DNA of 64,000 nucleotides from Theileria orientalis strain Shintoku (lineage: Eukaryota > Apicomplexa > Aconoidasida > Piroplasmida > Theileriidae), in the NCBI RefSeq assembly GCF_000740895.1, contig NC_025263.1, forward strand, positions 186,001 through 250,000. Reading direction: 5' to 3'. Below the pieces are notes generated by a model. That model worked only from the letters and a program-made list of their open reading frames with translations, did not search any database and was not told the DNA's origin. The translations under genes and the position numbers were made by a program. Positions 1 through 9,147 of this stretch are shown in pieces. Numbering within the stretch: the stretch's first letter is position 1; each line of letters starts with the position of its first letter.

Positions 1-201
1 ATATATTAATGCTTCTTTAGGATAAGGGCCACTGCACTCAGCCCTGAGCCTTTGGCTGTAGGCTTCAACAGATTCCTGAAGTCCTTGGACGTCACTTTCA
101 GAAGGGATCCCACCAACTACAGGCCCAGAATCAACAAATACGACTCCGTCAAGGACAAGGAGCAGAAAGCCTCCGGATTATATTTCACAATGGACAGTTA
201 A
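1..201 (+). CDS. ABCE1: ABCE1/Rli1 ribosome-recycling ATPase, C-terminal exon (partial)
   Basis: Last exon of a gene that begins before the window. An intron ends in TTTAG at base 20; the exon runs 21-201 and ends with TAA. The 60 codons read as the ABCE1 C-terminus: a stretch containing [20 protein letters not shown] followed by EQKASG, which aligns nearly residue for residue with the end of eukaryotic Rli1/ABCE1. ABCE1 is a soluble Fe-S twin-ATPase that splits ribosomal subunits after termination and acts in initiation and 40S maturation. The Fe-S and ATPase domains lie outside the window, so only the identity is supported here, not completeness. The next gene starts 130 bp downstream on the same strand. 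Confidence 0.9.
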
Positions 202-331
202 CTTTTAAAATGTAGTTCACTTTGCGCGTGTGTAATATAGGGTCTCTCATTCCTATTCTCATTTTATATCAGGATGCTTTGAATAGTAAAAGCACAGTTT
301 AATATAGTTTTATTTGTACAATGTAAACTCA

Positions 332-1612
332 ATGTTATGTATTTCATTTATTCTGTGGTTACTTGTTTTTACAGAGATTCCACAACGACGCGTCTCTGTA
401 TTATCTTTAAAAGCGAAGATAAACCACTTCAAATACAATAATAACTTAAATCATAATGGAATAAATGAATTTATACCTTTTAATTCAAATTTAAAGCTTG
501 GATCTCATACACACCTCAATGTCCTTCCTTCAAGGTGTTTTATTAATAATCGCAACAAATACACTTTGAGAATCGCAAAAAACGGATCCAACACATCATA
601 TAATTCACGTAAAGATCTAAAACTTGAGTCAACATCGAACGGTTCTGGAGAGAATCTTGGTAATAAGGCCCTGGATTCCTATGCATCGAAGTGGTACTCT
701 AAACGGGCTTACGGCACCGAAAATTCGGATCAGATTCAGGGCGAAAACAGTGGCGTTAGTGCAACGGACGAGAGCGGATCCGAAGACTCAGATGAAGAGG
801 ACTACAGCATCAATTTGATCCCTGAGAAGCCCTGGAAGCCCGGCGACGACCTGAGGCTCCCCTACCTGATGGACGAGAAGCTCGAGCTCTCCATGGACTC
901 GTGGCCCGAGAACTGCTTCCTGCGCGTGAAGCTGTTCTCCTACTACAAGCACCTCGTGAACCTGGCTGCCGAGAGGATCAAGCTCGGGCTCCGGGACAAC
1001 GAGAACCTCCGGGTCACGAATCCCATGGCCCTGCCCATGCGGCGCAAGCGCTGGTGCTACCTCTCCTCGGCCTTCATCGACAAGCGCTCCAAGGACCTCA
1101 TCGAGATCCAGGAGCACGTGCGCGTCGTCGACATTCTCCCCGTTCGCGGCTCCCGCGTCCGCAATTTCAGGGGCCTTCTCATGGTCCCCCTTCCCTACTA
1201 CGTCAGCTTCGACTACTGGTTCGAGGAGGTCCACAAGCCCGTCAAGTCCAAGCTGATCCACGACCTCTTTCGCAAGCGGACCTGGGTCTCCAAGTACTTC
1301 CTCTACCACCGCGACAAGCACGAGAAGCGCGAGCTCATCGAGCGCATCACCTCTCCCGAGCTCGTCGACGAGGTTCCTCTCCGCCTGAAGAAGCAGCACA
1401 AGGCTGACTACTACTTCTACGAGCTCGGCGAGCTCCGGAAGCTTTACAAGTTCATCGTCGCTCGCAAGGCTGAGGACGAGGCTCGCAGGTTCTACGGCGT
1501 TCGGACTCCGGAGATTTGGGAGGTCGACGACGTTCGCTTCGTCGGCAACTACGAGGACCGGAAGTTTGACCCTGACTACTCTAGCGTGGATCGCATAACT
1601 AAGAAGGATTAA
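332..1612 (+). CDS. Apicoplast 30S ribosomal protein uS10, with long extensions
   Basis: Single exon, 426 aa. I take the ATG at 332; it opens a hydrophobic signal-peptide-like segment (MLCISFILWLLVF) followed by a basic Asn/Lys-rich stretch, the classic bipartite apicoplast leader. Residues about 192-295 match bacterial uS10: CFLRVKLFSYYKHLVN, then PMALPMRRKRW with the conserved PxxLP loop, then EIQEHVRVVDI. An acidic linker (about 130-165) precedes the domain and a 130-aa charged tail follows it, so the protein is four times the bacterial size. It would sit in the small subunit of the plastid ribosome. The first 450 bp are AT-rich while the mature domain is strikingly GC-rich. Its stop codon overlaps that of the opposing TsaD gene. 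Confidence 0.8.
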   Translation: MLCISFILWLLVFTEIPQRRVSVLSLKAKINHFKYNNNLNHNGINEFIPFNSNLKLGSHTHLNVLPSRCFINNRNKYTLRIAKNGSNTSYNSRKDLKLESTSNGSGENLGNKALDSYASKWYSKRAYGTENSDQIQGENSGVSATDESGSEDSDEEDYSINLIPEKPWKPGDDLRLPYLMDEKLELSMDSWPENCFLRVKLFSYYKHLVNLAAERIKLGLRDNENLRVTNPMALPMRRKRWCYLSSAFIDKRSKDLIEIQEHVRVVDILPVRGSRVRNFRGLLMVPLPYYVSFDYWFEEVHKPVKSKLIHDLFRKRTWVSKYFLYHRDKHEKRELIERITSPELVDEVPLRLKKQHKADYYFYELGELRKLYKFIVARKAEDEARRFYGVRTPEIWEVDDVRFVGNYEDRKFDPDYSSVDRITKKD

Positions 1613-3875
1613 TATGTTATCAGTGCGTCTATTTTAGATATGTCCGACAGGAGTTCCCAGTTTTTCCTGTCTCCGAGGTTCCACCTCGGCAGCACGTCCT
1701 TTCCGTCTATCTTGTCCTGCGTCCTGACGGTTCTGAATCCCATTCTGCACCTACGTTACTTCTTCTAACGCTCACCTGTGTTTTTCTATTAGGCTGAATC
1801 CTATCATCACTGCGTTGTCCGTCGAGTACTTTTTACTTGTGCTGTACAGGTACCATCTTCTGCTTTGCTGCGGCTCCAGCGATATTGTGAAGCAGGGTGA
1901 CTTCTTATCGTTCCTGATTTTCTGCAGTATGTACTTCGACGGCTCCAGCAGCGCCATACTCTTGTCCACCCTCCTTATTGCTCTTTTTATTCTCAGGAGC
2001 CTCTTCATGTTCAGCTGCTTCAGGTACAGGTATATCATTCCTTTGTACAGCTCGTTCTTGTGCTTCGTTCCCACCTTTTCCAGCCTTCCTGGAATCAACA
2101 ACTCCGGCATCAGGTCCGGATTCCACAGGTAATGGATGTACTCATCCAGGCTTTTAACCTTTCTGCTAAATTTTTCAAACATTAGGCGGTATGGGTTATC
2201 TTCTGTCAACGTGTACCTATCTCCTCTTATGAACCTCAATACTATTTGATGCACTTTTCTCAAAAATACTTTCTGCTTCTCATACAGCACTGAATCATCA
2301 GTATCGTATAACAAATTAAATATCATGTTCTTGAGCGTATTGTTTGCAGCCACACCTGATCACACATTTATATACACTTATGTATATATAGTTACACATT
2401 CATATGTAACTACACATATGTTGGTACACACACAATACATATTCAATTGCACGAGTATATGCCTACACTCACCTCCTACTACTACCACTTGCCTTATTGG
2501 GAAGAATGTCCTTGATATGTCCATTGCTCTGTCCAACACGTCCAATACCTTATCAAACAGTGCTACATTTATTTGTTCCACTCGTTTCAACGTACTTGAC
2601 TCCGCCGTGTAGGCCAATTGATTTATTATATCTCTCGGTAACTCCTTCACTGTTGACATCTTCCACTTGTTTAAGGTGGTTTTTATTGCTTCTTTAAGCT
2701 GCGATTGTATTCCCGAAAAGCTAAACGCCTGTTTATGCTTTAATTTTTACTTACCAGAACTGGAGATAGCTGCTCGTCTTGCTCGGCAGTGTAAACTTGA
2801 ACTGCGATATGTTGGTTTGCTTTGCTGCCTTTTCCAACTCCGGCCCTCCTCCCTTCTCTATCTCTAGGCCCAGCTCCCTAATAATCAATTTTATTTAATG
2901 CGTTTGTGTTTAATCATATCCTTTTAGCAAGCCTAGTTATACCTTGCACACTTATCTAATACCGATCCTGCGAACTGGTCTTGCGTATCACACATTAGGT
3001 GAAACGATGACGGATTTTCCACCATGTATATTTGCGAGTGCCCTCCTGATAGCAGAAGCGCCAGGTACGGGTACTTTAAATCCTAAAGCCCATGAGCTCC
3101 ATTTACTCACACCTCTGACTTTTCCTGCATGCCATTTCCCATGTGCTTGTACTGATGGTCTGTTATCATTGGTGACAAGCAGTGGGAGGCTATATGGTTT
3201 TCGGAAACCAGCGGAATGTTGTACCTCTTCGACAGCTCTGTTGCGAAATTGTATCCCACTCTCAAACACAGCTCCATTCCTGGCCCTCTCGTCACTGCTA
3301 TCTCATTTATGTCCTCCATTTTTAGTCCTATGTTTACCTTTTACACCTCATAGCTTACCTGATTCCTTCATCACTTTATCGCACAGTGATTCTATTGTTT
3401 CCATATGTGTGTCTCTTGATGTGAATGGCTTTATTCCTCCGAACTCCTCTATTATGTGTGCTTGCGATGATGATCCTTCTGACAGTATCTTCCCGTCACT
3501 GTGCCAATTATTATTTCAACATTCTTATTACCTTCTAACTACTGCTACACATGTGTCGTCAAAACTAGTTTCTATTGACAATATATTCAACAATTTTTCT
3601 CCTTCCGGTTTAGTATTTATTACTTTATTTGCTTCCAGGTAATTTGAATAATTTGGGGTAACATATCCGTATTTTACAAAAGAATCCTTTCTTCCTCTAT
3701 ACACACTGCTATTAATACACTGTTTACTTCTACACTTTACACGACTTTTACTTAAAAATATGTATTTACTTCCATTTTGAGCTATCTGCTGTTTTAGGGA
3801 AAACACTGCAAAAATATTACGATTAACACAAATACATATACATAAAATACATTTTATTCTTATCAGAATTTTCAT
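1609..3875 (-). CDS. tsaD: Organellar TsaD/Qri7-type tRNA threonylcarbamoyltransferase (Kae1api-like)
   Basis: Eight exons: 3532..3875, 3359..3498, 3113..3327, 2943..3073, 2755..2877, 2473..2720, 1776..2355 and 1609..1750; 640 aa. TsaD/Kae1 makes t6A37 on ANN-decoding tRNAs. The family signatures appear in order: [18 protein letters not shown], the metal-binding [30 protein letters not shown], then STDNAVMIG and LPRWNLGD at the end. The N-terminus is hydrophobic ([15 protein letters not shown]), so a secretory/apicoplast route is likely, as for the Plasmodium organellar Kae1. Between VAANN (about residue 400) and STDN (about 577) lies a segment of roughly 160 residues where bacterial TsaD has about 35. 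It is Lys/Arg-rich and keeps one reading frame, so it is an insertion rather than a missed intron. The stop overlaps the uS10 stop. Confidence 0.88.
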
Positions 3876-3961
3876 TCAAACTTTTATTTTAATTATCAAT
3901 CATTTTTAGTGTGCGGTCTTCACCACGGCTGTGTTTTATTTTAGTTTATATTTTTCCAGCC
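3876..3961. promoter_or_regulatory. Short divergent promoter region between TsaD and RAD1
   Basis: The two start codons are 86 bp apart on opposite strands, so this AT-rich stretch must hold both 5' UTRs and a shared promoter. I see no recognisable motif in it. The role is inferred from gene arrangement only. Confidence 0.4.
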
Positions 3962-5247
3962 ATGTCCCAGTTCGTCATTAAACGGAGCAGAATTCTCTCC
4001 TCTCAGTCCGCGCCAACTCCGGCTGCTTCTTCTGATAGGAATCCTCCCAGTTTCTTCGACTATTTGCCTAAGGACACTGACTCCAAATCTAACATTGAAT
4101 GTGTATTCAAAACTTCCGGATTTCTCAAGCTAGTCCTCCTCTCCATCAGTCCCACCAACAGTACCGTTTCTATTTACACAATTTAATTTCTTTTAGATCG
4201 CAATGTGTCACTTTTCCGTGGCTCCGATCACTTCTCAACTCAGGTCAAGAGTCTTTTCTACGTTCACTTCGTTTTCAAGCCTGACTGTTAGTTTTTTCAT
4301 TCAATTTACACACTTTTCAGATTTTATGATTCAATCTATGATGGAGGGGCAGTCCATGTACACTTGCATCAGTCTCTCCAAGGACCACTTGAAGAAATAC
4401 ACTTTCGTCAAGGAGCCTGGCAGCAACTCTGAGACTATTGACGTCGCAGTTCCTCTTCAGGCCATTTTAATCTGTGTTAGCATGTTTTCTCAGAATGTAC
4501 TTATGTCGTTTACTCATTTTTTCCCTTTAGCATGAGATTTCTGTGTCTTACAACTTCGAGGAGAAGCAGATTATTTTGAGGGGCACCTGCTCCAACTTGG
4601 ACAAGTACAAATATGTTAGCGACACTGCTCAGTTTTTACTCTGCAAGCTCAAGACAATTTCTGCTACCCCTGTACCCTAATACCTACTTACTTATATAGC
4701 TATTCACACACTTAACATTTTTTCAGCTGAACATTCCCTTTGAGGACTTATTTTTCAACATTCACAAGTACGACTATTTCACCATCTGTGTAAGTCACGC
4801 ATTCACTTCACACCCCTTTTCTTAGCCTAAGCTTCTCTATTCTTGTTTTTCTGATGTTACTACTGACGCCACTTCCACTCGCATGATTCTCGAGGTCACT
4901 CCTCCCACTCAGAACTCCTCTCACATTCTCGGCATGGTACGTTTTTCACTCACTCACGCACTCATATTCGCCAGAGTCGCGAGAACTCTGCCATTATTGT
5001 TCAATGGGACTTTTCCTTTGACAAGAACATTTTCGAGGACTACAGGATCACTAAGACCCACCTGTACAAGTACTCCACCAAGTGCATTCAGTGCGTCACG
5101 AATGGTCTTAAGATTTCTGACACTAGTAAGGTAATGATCAAGGAGAACGGCGCTCTTTTAATTAAAACGAGTATTAGTTGGAACATGTCTGAAGAGATTA
5201 GTTTGTATTATTACATTTGCCCCTTCATTGACGGTGACACCAAGTGA
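3962..5247 (+). CDS. RAD1: RAD1-like subunit of the 9-1-1 checkpoint clamp
   Basis: Seven exons: 3962..4160, 4197..4286, 4321..4496, 4531..4671, 4727..4789, 4826..4936 and 4975..5247; 350 aa. The fold pattern is that of a PCNA-like clamp and the closest match is RAD1. VPLQAILICVSMFSQN corresponds to the RAD1 NLTVLLDCLSIFG segment. The C-terminal YKYSTKCIQCVTN, ALLIKTSISWNMS and SLYYYICP strands match the second RAD1 lobe, including the terminal YYxxP. RAD1 pairs with RAD9 and HUS1 on recessed DNA ends to activate the ATR pathway. A Ser/Pro-rich N-terminal extension of about 50 residues is not seen in human RAD1 (282 aa). A divergent PCNA is the alternative, but the C-terminus fits RAD1 better. 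Confidence 0.7.
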
Positions 5248-5307
5248 ACTCACCAAGTCCACTTAATTACCTTCCAGTGTCATTTCAATCAATTTCAGTA
5301 TTGATTC

Positions 5308-6557
5308 CTATAAATTTTTCAGTTTAACTTTAATGTCGTCAATATAATCTTGTGCTAGCTATCTTTATTTTATTTATGGACATTTTAATTATAGTCGCTT
5401 TTTTTATTTTACCTTCGTTTTCCCTCCACATGTAAACCCTGTTGCGTGGATGAACGTCAGTCCTGGGATTCCCGATGCCTTCTCCAGATTCTCATCTCGG
5501 AGCCCTGATTGTTACTTTAAGCGCTGATCACTCACCTCTCAGGTGCTCTGGAAATGGCAACCTAGACTTAAACTGTGTTCCCTTTTCCTTGATACAGGTG
5601 GACCTCCTACACACTTGATCATTTCCTCTTCCTTCTAACCATTGATTCGATGATTCGTCGAATGTTAGGTAATACAGCACTCTGTCCTTGTCATTCAAGC
5701 CGTGCTCATCCTCGTGTTTGTAGAGGAAGCCCTAGTTTCATTGTTAAAACAATCAACCTACTGAGAATGGACACGACTTTATCATCTCTATCACTTTCCC
5801 CGACTTGTGTGTTTCAAACCTCTTTTCCAGTGCCTTTTCCAGGTGCGTTTTTGCGGGAAGTATGACCTACACCGTGCTCATAACTGTTTTCGGTTTACGT
5901 TCAGTTCGTTGCTCACAAAGTAACTACATGTTTTTATTTCGCGGATACGCTTACTCGAAATCTTGCCCCGTAAGTTCTACTGCCTTCATGAACCTCTCCT
6001 ACATCATCATTATGCATTGCAGCACGTTACGTCTACGTCCTTCACTTCTTTGTCCTTCCACGATGGGTTCAGGCGTGACACTCTGTTTGGCAGGTCCGTG
6101 CTTATTTTGTACTTAAGCTCCCCGTCGCTCAGTGCTACTCCGTTGTCGTTTGCGTCCATCGACTCTATGAACCTGTCGTAGATCGTGGTGTACAGGTACT
6201 CCACTGTCTCATCGTCGCTGACGTTGTACACCTCCTTGAAAATTCTTTTTGCGAAGTGCTTGTACACCAGTCCTGCTGAGCTCAGCTTCGTCACCTTGTG
6301 CTCTTCGTCGAAGTGGTCGTTGAACTCCCTTTGGTGGTGATCGTACCTGTGCTTCGAGGGATCTGAATCCTCATTATCTCTTTCTAAAACTCACCGTAGA
6401 CTCCTCCTACGTCCACTATGATTTCGCAGTTGTCCAGAACTGCGGGATCTCTTGTTCTCACTACCTCCGCGTTTTTGTATTCCGGCAAGAGCCTCAGCAT
6501 ATAAATCGCCAGGGCTTCATCCGCGTGGAAATAACCGTTATGTGTGCCAATCTTCAT
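5308..6557 (-). CDS. MYG1: MYG1 family DHH-type exonuclease
   Basis: Eight exons: 6395..6557, 6031..6362, 5955..5998, 5899..5923, 5762..5866, 5536..5731, 5413..5504 and 5308..5358; 335 aa. The N-terminus [19 protein letters not shown], then VDVGGVYD and the DHH motif in RYDHHQREF, are the metal-binding signatures of MYG1, a 3'-5' RNA exonuclease active in nucleus and mitochondria of other eukaryotes. Later landmarks are [18 protein letters not shown] and [14 protein letters not shown]. The ATG gives the family's normal start with no targeting extension. Exon 4 is a 25-nt micro-exon; the exon 2 donor could be either of two in-phase sites 6 nt apart. Human MYG1 is 376 aa, so this copy looks complete. 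Confidence 0.87.
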
Positions 6558-7591
6558 TGTTTTTAAGGGCGTTGTGGTATATCTTCTCGTTAAAGTTTTA
6601 ACTGTGTGATTAAAACCTATATTGGGTTGGATCTTAGTATTGAGTGGTGTAATCTAAAACTTTATGTTAAATTTATGACATACCGACGCGACTAAGCAAC
6701 ACAACCTTCTGATCAGCATAAATCCTACAGATCGGCTCCCTTATCCTTTTAAAAATTGATAGCACTCTTATGTATATTATGTAGAGTTTATTAAAAAATT
6801 ACGTGTGCAGTTTAATACAATTAAATATATTATATATGGCTGTGTAGTCCATACACATGTCAAATGTGTGTTGCCACCGTTTCTGGGAGGATACACGTAT
6901 ATTTGCTTAAATAATTTAAAGTCTACTGTTTATACCTACTCATACATATAAATGTGCCATATATACATCGAAGCAGGACAAATGTACCTAGAATCAGCCT
7001 GATCTAGGCCAATATGTAAAGGAAGGATGGCACAGGCCCCAATCTAGTACTATCTTTTACCACCCCTAATATTAAATCAAATCTGGACTGTCAAAACGGG
7101 TTTAAAAACAGCCCAGTTGCCTGTAGTGTGGCACTTTTTGTTTTATAAATTTCCGCATCCCCATCTGCCTTTTTGCACTCACAACATCTCACCGACCATG
7201 TACTGATTATTTTTTATTTTTACTTCACGACTCTGAAACTAAGGGTTTATTAAATTTACTTGGAATCACTGGCGTTTCACGGTTTTATTTTTCGTATTTC
7301 CGTAGTCTCGCCTTTCTCGTTTTCGGTTAAACTTGATTTATGTTTCCAATACGTTTCACTCAATATATTCACTGTTTTCACTCACTGTTTCAATTTTAGA
7401 CCAAAATTCGGTCATTTATTTTAATATAGTTTTAATAATTTACTGATTTATTTGCTGCATAATTTTGTAAAATAATCTCAAATTTTTAAAATTAAGCTTG
7501 CTTTTCTTCTTTCCGTTTGGTTTAGTTGATTTAATTTTGACGATTTAACTTTATTTCACTGCGATGCTATTTTTGATTTACTATTGATCTG
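6558..7591. other. 1.0-kb AT-rich intergenic region, no gene seen
   Basis: This gap separates the MYG1 start (leftward) from the next rightward gene, so it carries two divergent promoters. Reading both strands I found no convincing ORF, tRNA cloverleaf or snRNA signature. The block around 7010-7150 is less AT-rich than its surroundings and could be transcribed, but nothing specific identifies it. The last 400 bp before 7592 are T-rich on the + strand, as in leaders of this genome. Confidence 0.5.
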
Positions 7592-8731
7592 ATGAAAAAA
7601 AATGGCAATAGATCTTCTGCCGACTCCTCTCTCAAGGTTGACGAGTCAGGCAAAAAGTCTGAGAAGGTGATGGTTCCTTTTTTTGAGTCCGACGAGTCCA
7701 CGGTTTCCATTTCTCTGAAGCCTCCTCGGTCTTCTCAGTCTCGCAGGTCGCGGTTTTCCAAGGGTCACTCTGACCCTCATCCTCCCAGGAACTCTCGTTT
7801 TCCTGGTCGCAAGGACTCCTCCAAGCCTCCTTCCACCAAGGAGGTCGGCCTCAATGGCGAGCCTTCTCGCGTCGCTCCCAACGACGCTTCGAGGGGTTCG
7901 TGGCCTCTTCCAAAGTCCAGGGAGCGACCTCGCTTCAACGGCGCTCTCGGCGGCAGCAACGGATCTGGCTTCAACGCCCATGACGCCAATATCGGCGCCT
8001 CTCACGGCAACACGAGTAACAATACTGGCGGCAAACTCTACAGCTCCAGTGTTGGCAGTTTCAAGGGCACTCATGGCGTCGATACTGACAACACCAGTGG
8101 CAATTTCAACAACACCAATAGCGGCAATCTTAGCAGGACTAATGGCGGCAACTTCAACAATAGTGGCGCCAATTTCAACAACGTTAGTGGCGGCCAATTA
8201 AACAACGCCCATGGCGGCAATCTTAGCAGGACTAGTGGCAGCAACGTCAACGGCGCTCACGTCTTCGCTTCCAGCAACGTCGTTGTGCCTGAGACTAGGA
8301 TCGCCTATATTGACCGCAACAACGTCGGCAACATCAGGCCTCTCGCTGAGCTTTACGACAAGAACGGCTTCCGGGCTCCTCCTGAGGCTCCTGGCGACGT
8401 CGTTCACAAGATTAAGCGCGAGTTCAAGCCTTCTTTGAACTGCGAGCTTGATCCCATTGGGCGCCAGTCCACTTTCGTCGACGCTCTCATCAGGAACAGC
8501 AACTCCTTCGAGGACGTTGTTGTTGACGACTCTCATCGCTTTGACAGGTCCGGCAAGTCTCAGGAGCTTAAGTCTGTTCTCACCAAGATGGGCATTCTTG
8601 ATAAGACTCACTCTCAGAAGGACGACTCTTCCTTTCCTGAGCTTGAGAAGGATTTGGGTAACCGTTATGTTTTTCCCAAGTACATGACTTCTCCTGATCC
8701 TTCCAGCATTCCTATTCCTGGTTCTCTTTAA
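7592..8731 (+). CDS. Asn/Gly/Ser-rich protein with a possible EDC1/PNRC-like decapping motif at its C-terminus
   Basis: Single exon, 379 aa, not assigned to a family with certainty. Residues 1-110 are basic and Ser/Pro-rich. Residues about 120-230 are low-complexity, built from Gly-Asn-Ser-Thr with repeats such as GGNLSRT and GNFNN. The last 150 residues look folded or conserved, with charged and aliphatic periodicity. The extreme C-terminus reads YVFPKYMTSPDPSSIPIPG; an aromatic patch followed by SPxPSxxPxP resembles the DCP1/DCP2-activating motif of EDC1/PNRC proteins. If real, the protein would work in mRNA decapping granules, which would fit the low-complexity tract. That link is inference from one short motif. 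Highly GC-rich codon use makes long antisense ORFs here, which I disregard. Confidence 0.75.
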   Translation: MKKNGNRSSADSSLKVDESGKKSEKVMVPFFESDESTVSISLKPPRSSQSRRSRFSKGHSDPHPPRNSRFPGRKDSSKPPSTKEVGLNGEPSRVAPNDASRGSWPLPKSRERPRFNGALGGSNGSGFNAHDANIGASHGNTSNNTGGKLYSSSVGSFKGTHGVDTDNTSGNFNNTNSGNLSRTNGGNFNNSGANFNNVSGGQLNNAHGGNLSRTSGSNVNGAHVFASSNVVVPETRIAYIDRNNVGNIRPLAELYDKNGFRAPPEAPGDVVHKIKREFKPSLNCELDPIGRQSTFVDALIRNSNSFEDVVVDDSHRFDRSGKSQELKSVLTKMGILDKTHSQKDDSSFPELEKDLGNRYVFPKYMTSPDPSSIPIPGSL

Positions 8732-9147
8732 TGTGTTACCAGACGCGTTACATGTCGATATACGCTTTATTTACTCCACGTTTGTTTACTGCAGGCTATT
8801 TATTGCACCTTATTTACTTCAGGTTTATTTACACGTTTGTTTACTGCAGGTTATTTACTGCACGTTTGATTACGCTTTTTTTACTCCACGTTTGATTACA
8901 CTTTTATTTAAACGTTATTTACTGCACAGTACACGTTTTCTACGCATTATACCAGCCATGCAGTCTTACTTTCATCACACCTTCATCTCACCATACATCT
9001 CTTATGTTATTTATACTATCTTTGATTTTCCTTTGCTTACGATCCTTTTTAGATTCCGATTTTGCTTTATTTTTCATTTTTGACTTCAATCTTCTTCCAT
9101 ATGCTCTGTTTCCCACCCTAAATTTTGGTAATGTTAGCCTAAGTACA
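8732..9147. repeat. Degenerate short-unit repeat in the gap after the Asn-rich gene
   Basis: From about 8760 to 8935 the sequence repeats a degenerate unit of roughly 20-24 bp centred on TTTATTTACTGCA/GTTTGTTTAC (for example at 8783, 8814, 8844 and 8914). The rest of the gap is AT-rich without ORFs. It lies between two convergent stop codons, so it probably serves as shared 3' UTR. Confidence 0.55.

Noticed and set aside
788..1399. 203-codon minus-strand ORF inside uS10
   Set aside because: It is antisense to a GC-rich coding region; such frames stay open because stop codons are rare there. Composition is Leu/Val/Glu monotony with no start context or splice logic.
3962..5247. Canonical PCNA
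   Set aside because: The N-terminal start and inter-domain region do not match PCNA, while two segments and the C-terminal strands follow RAD1.
7010..7150. Possible snRNA or structured RNA in the 1-kb gap
   Set aside because: No U-snRNA signature (5' splice-site complement, Sm site with flanking stems, or U6 ACAGAGA) could be found by reading.
7646..8611. Two minus-strand ORFs (183 and 137 codons) opposite the Asn-rich gene
   Set aside because: Mirror frames of Gly/Asn/Ser repeats, giving Ala/Ile/Val-rich nonsense.
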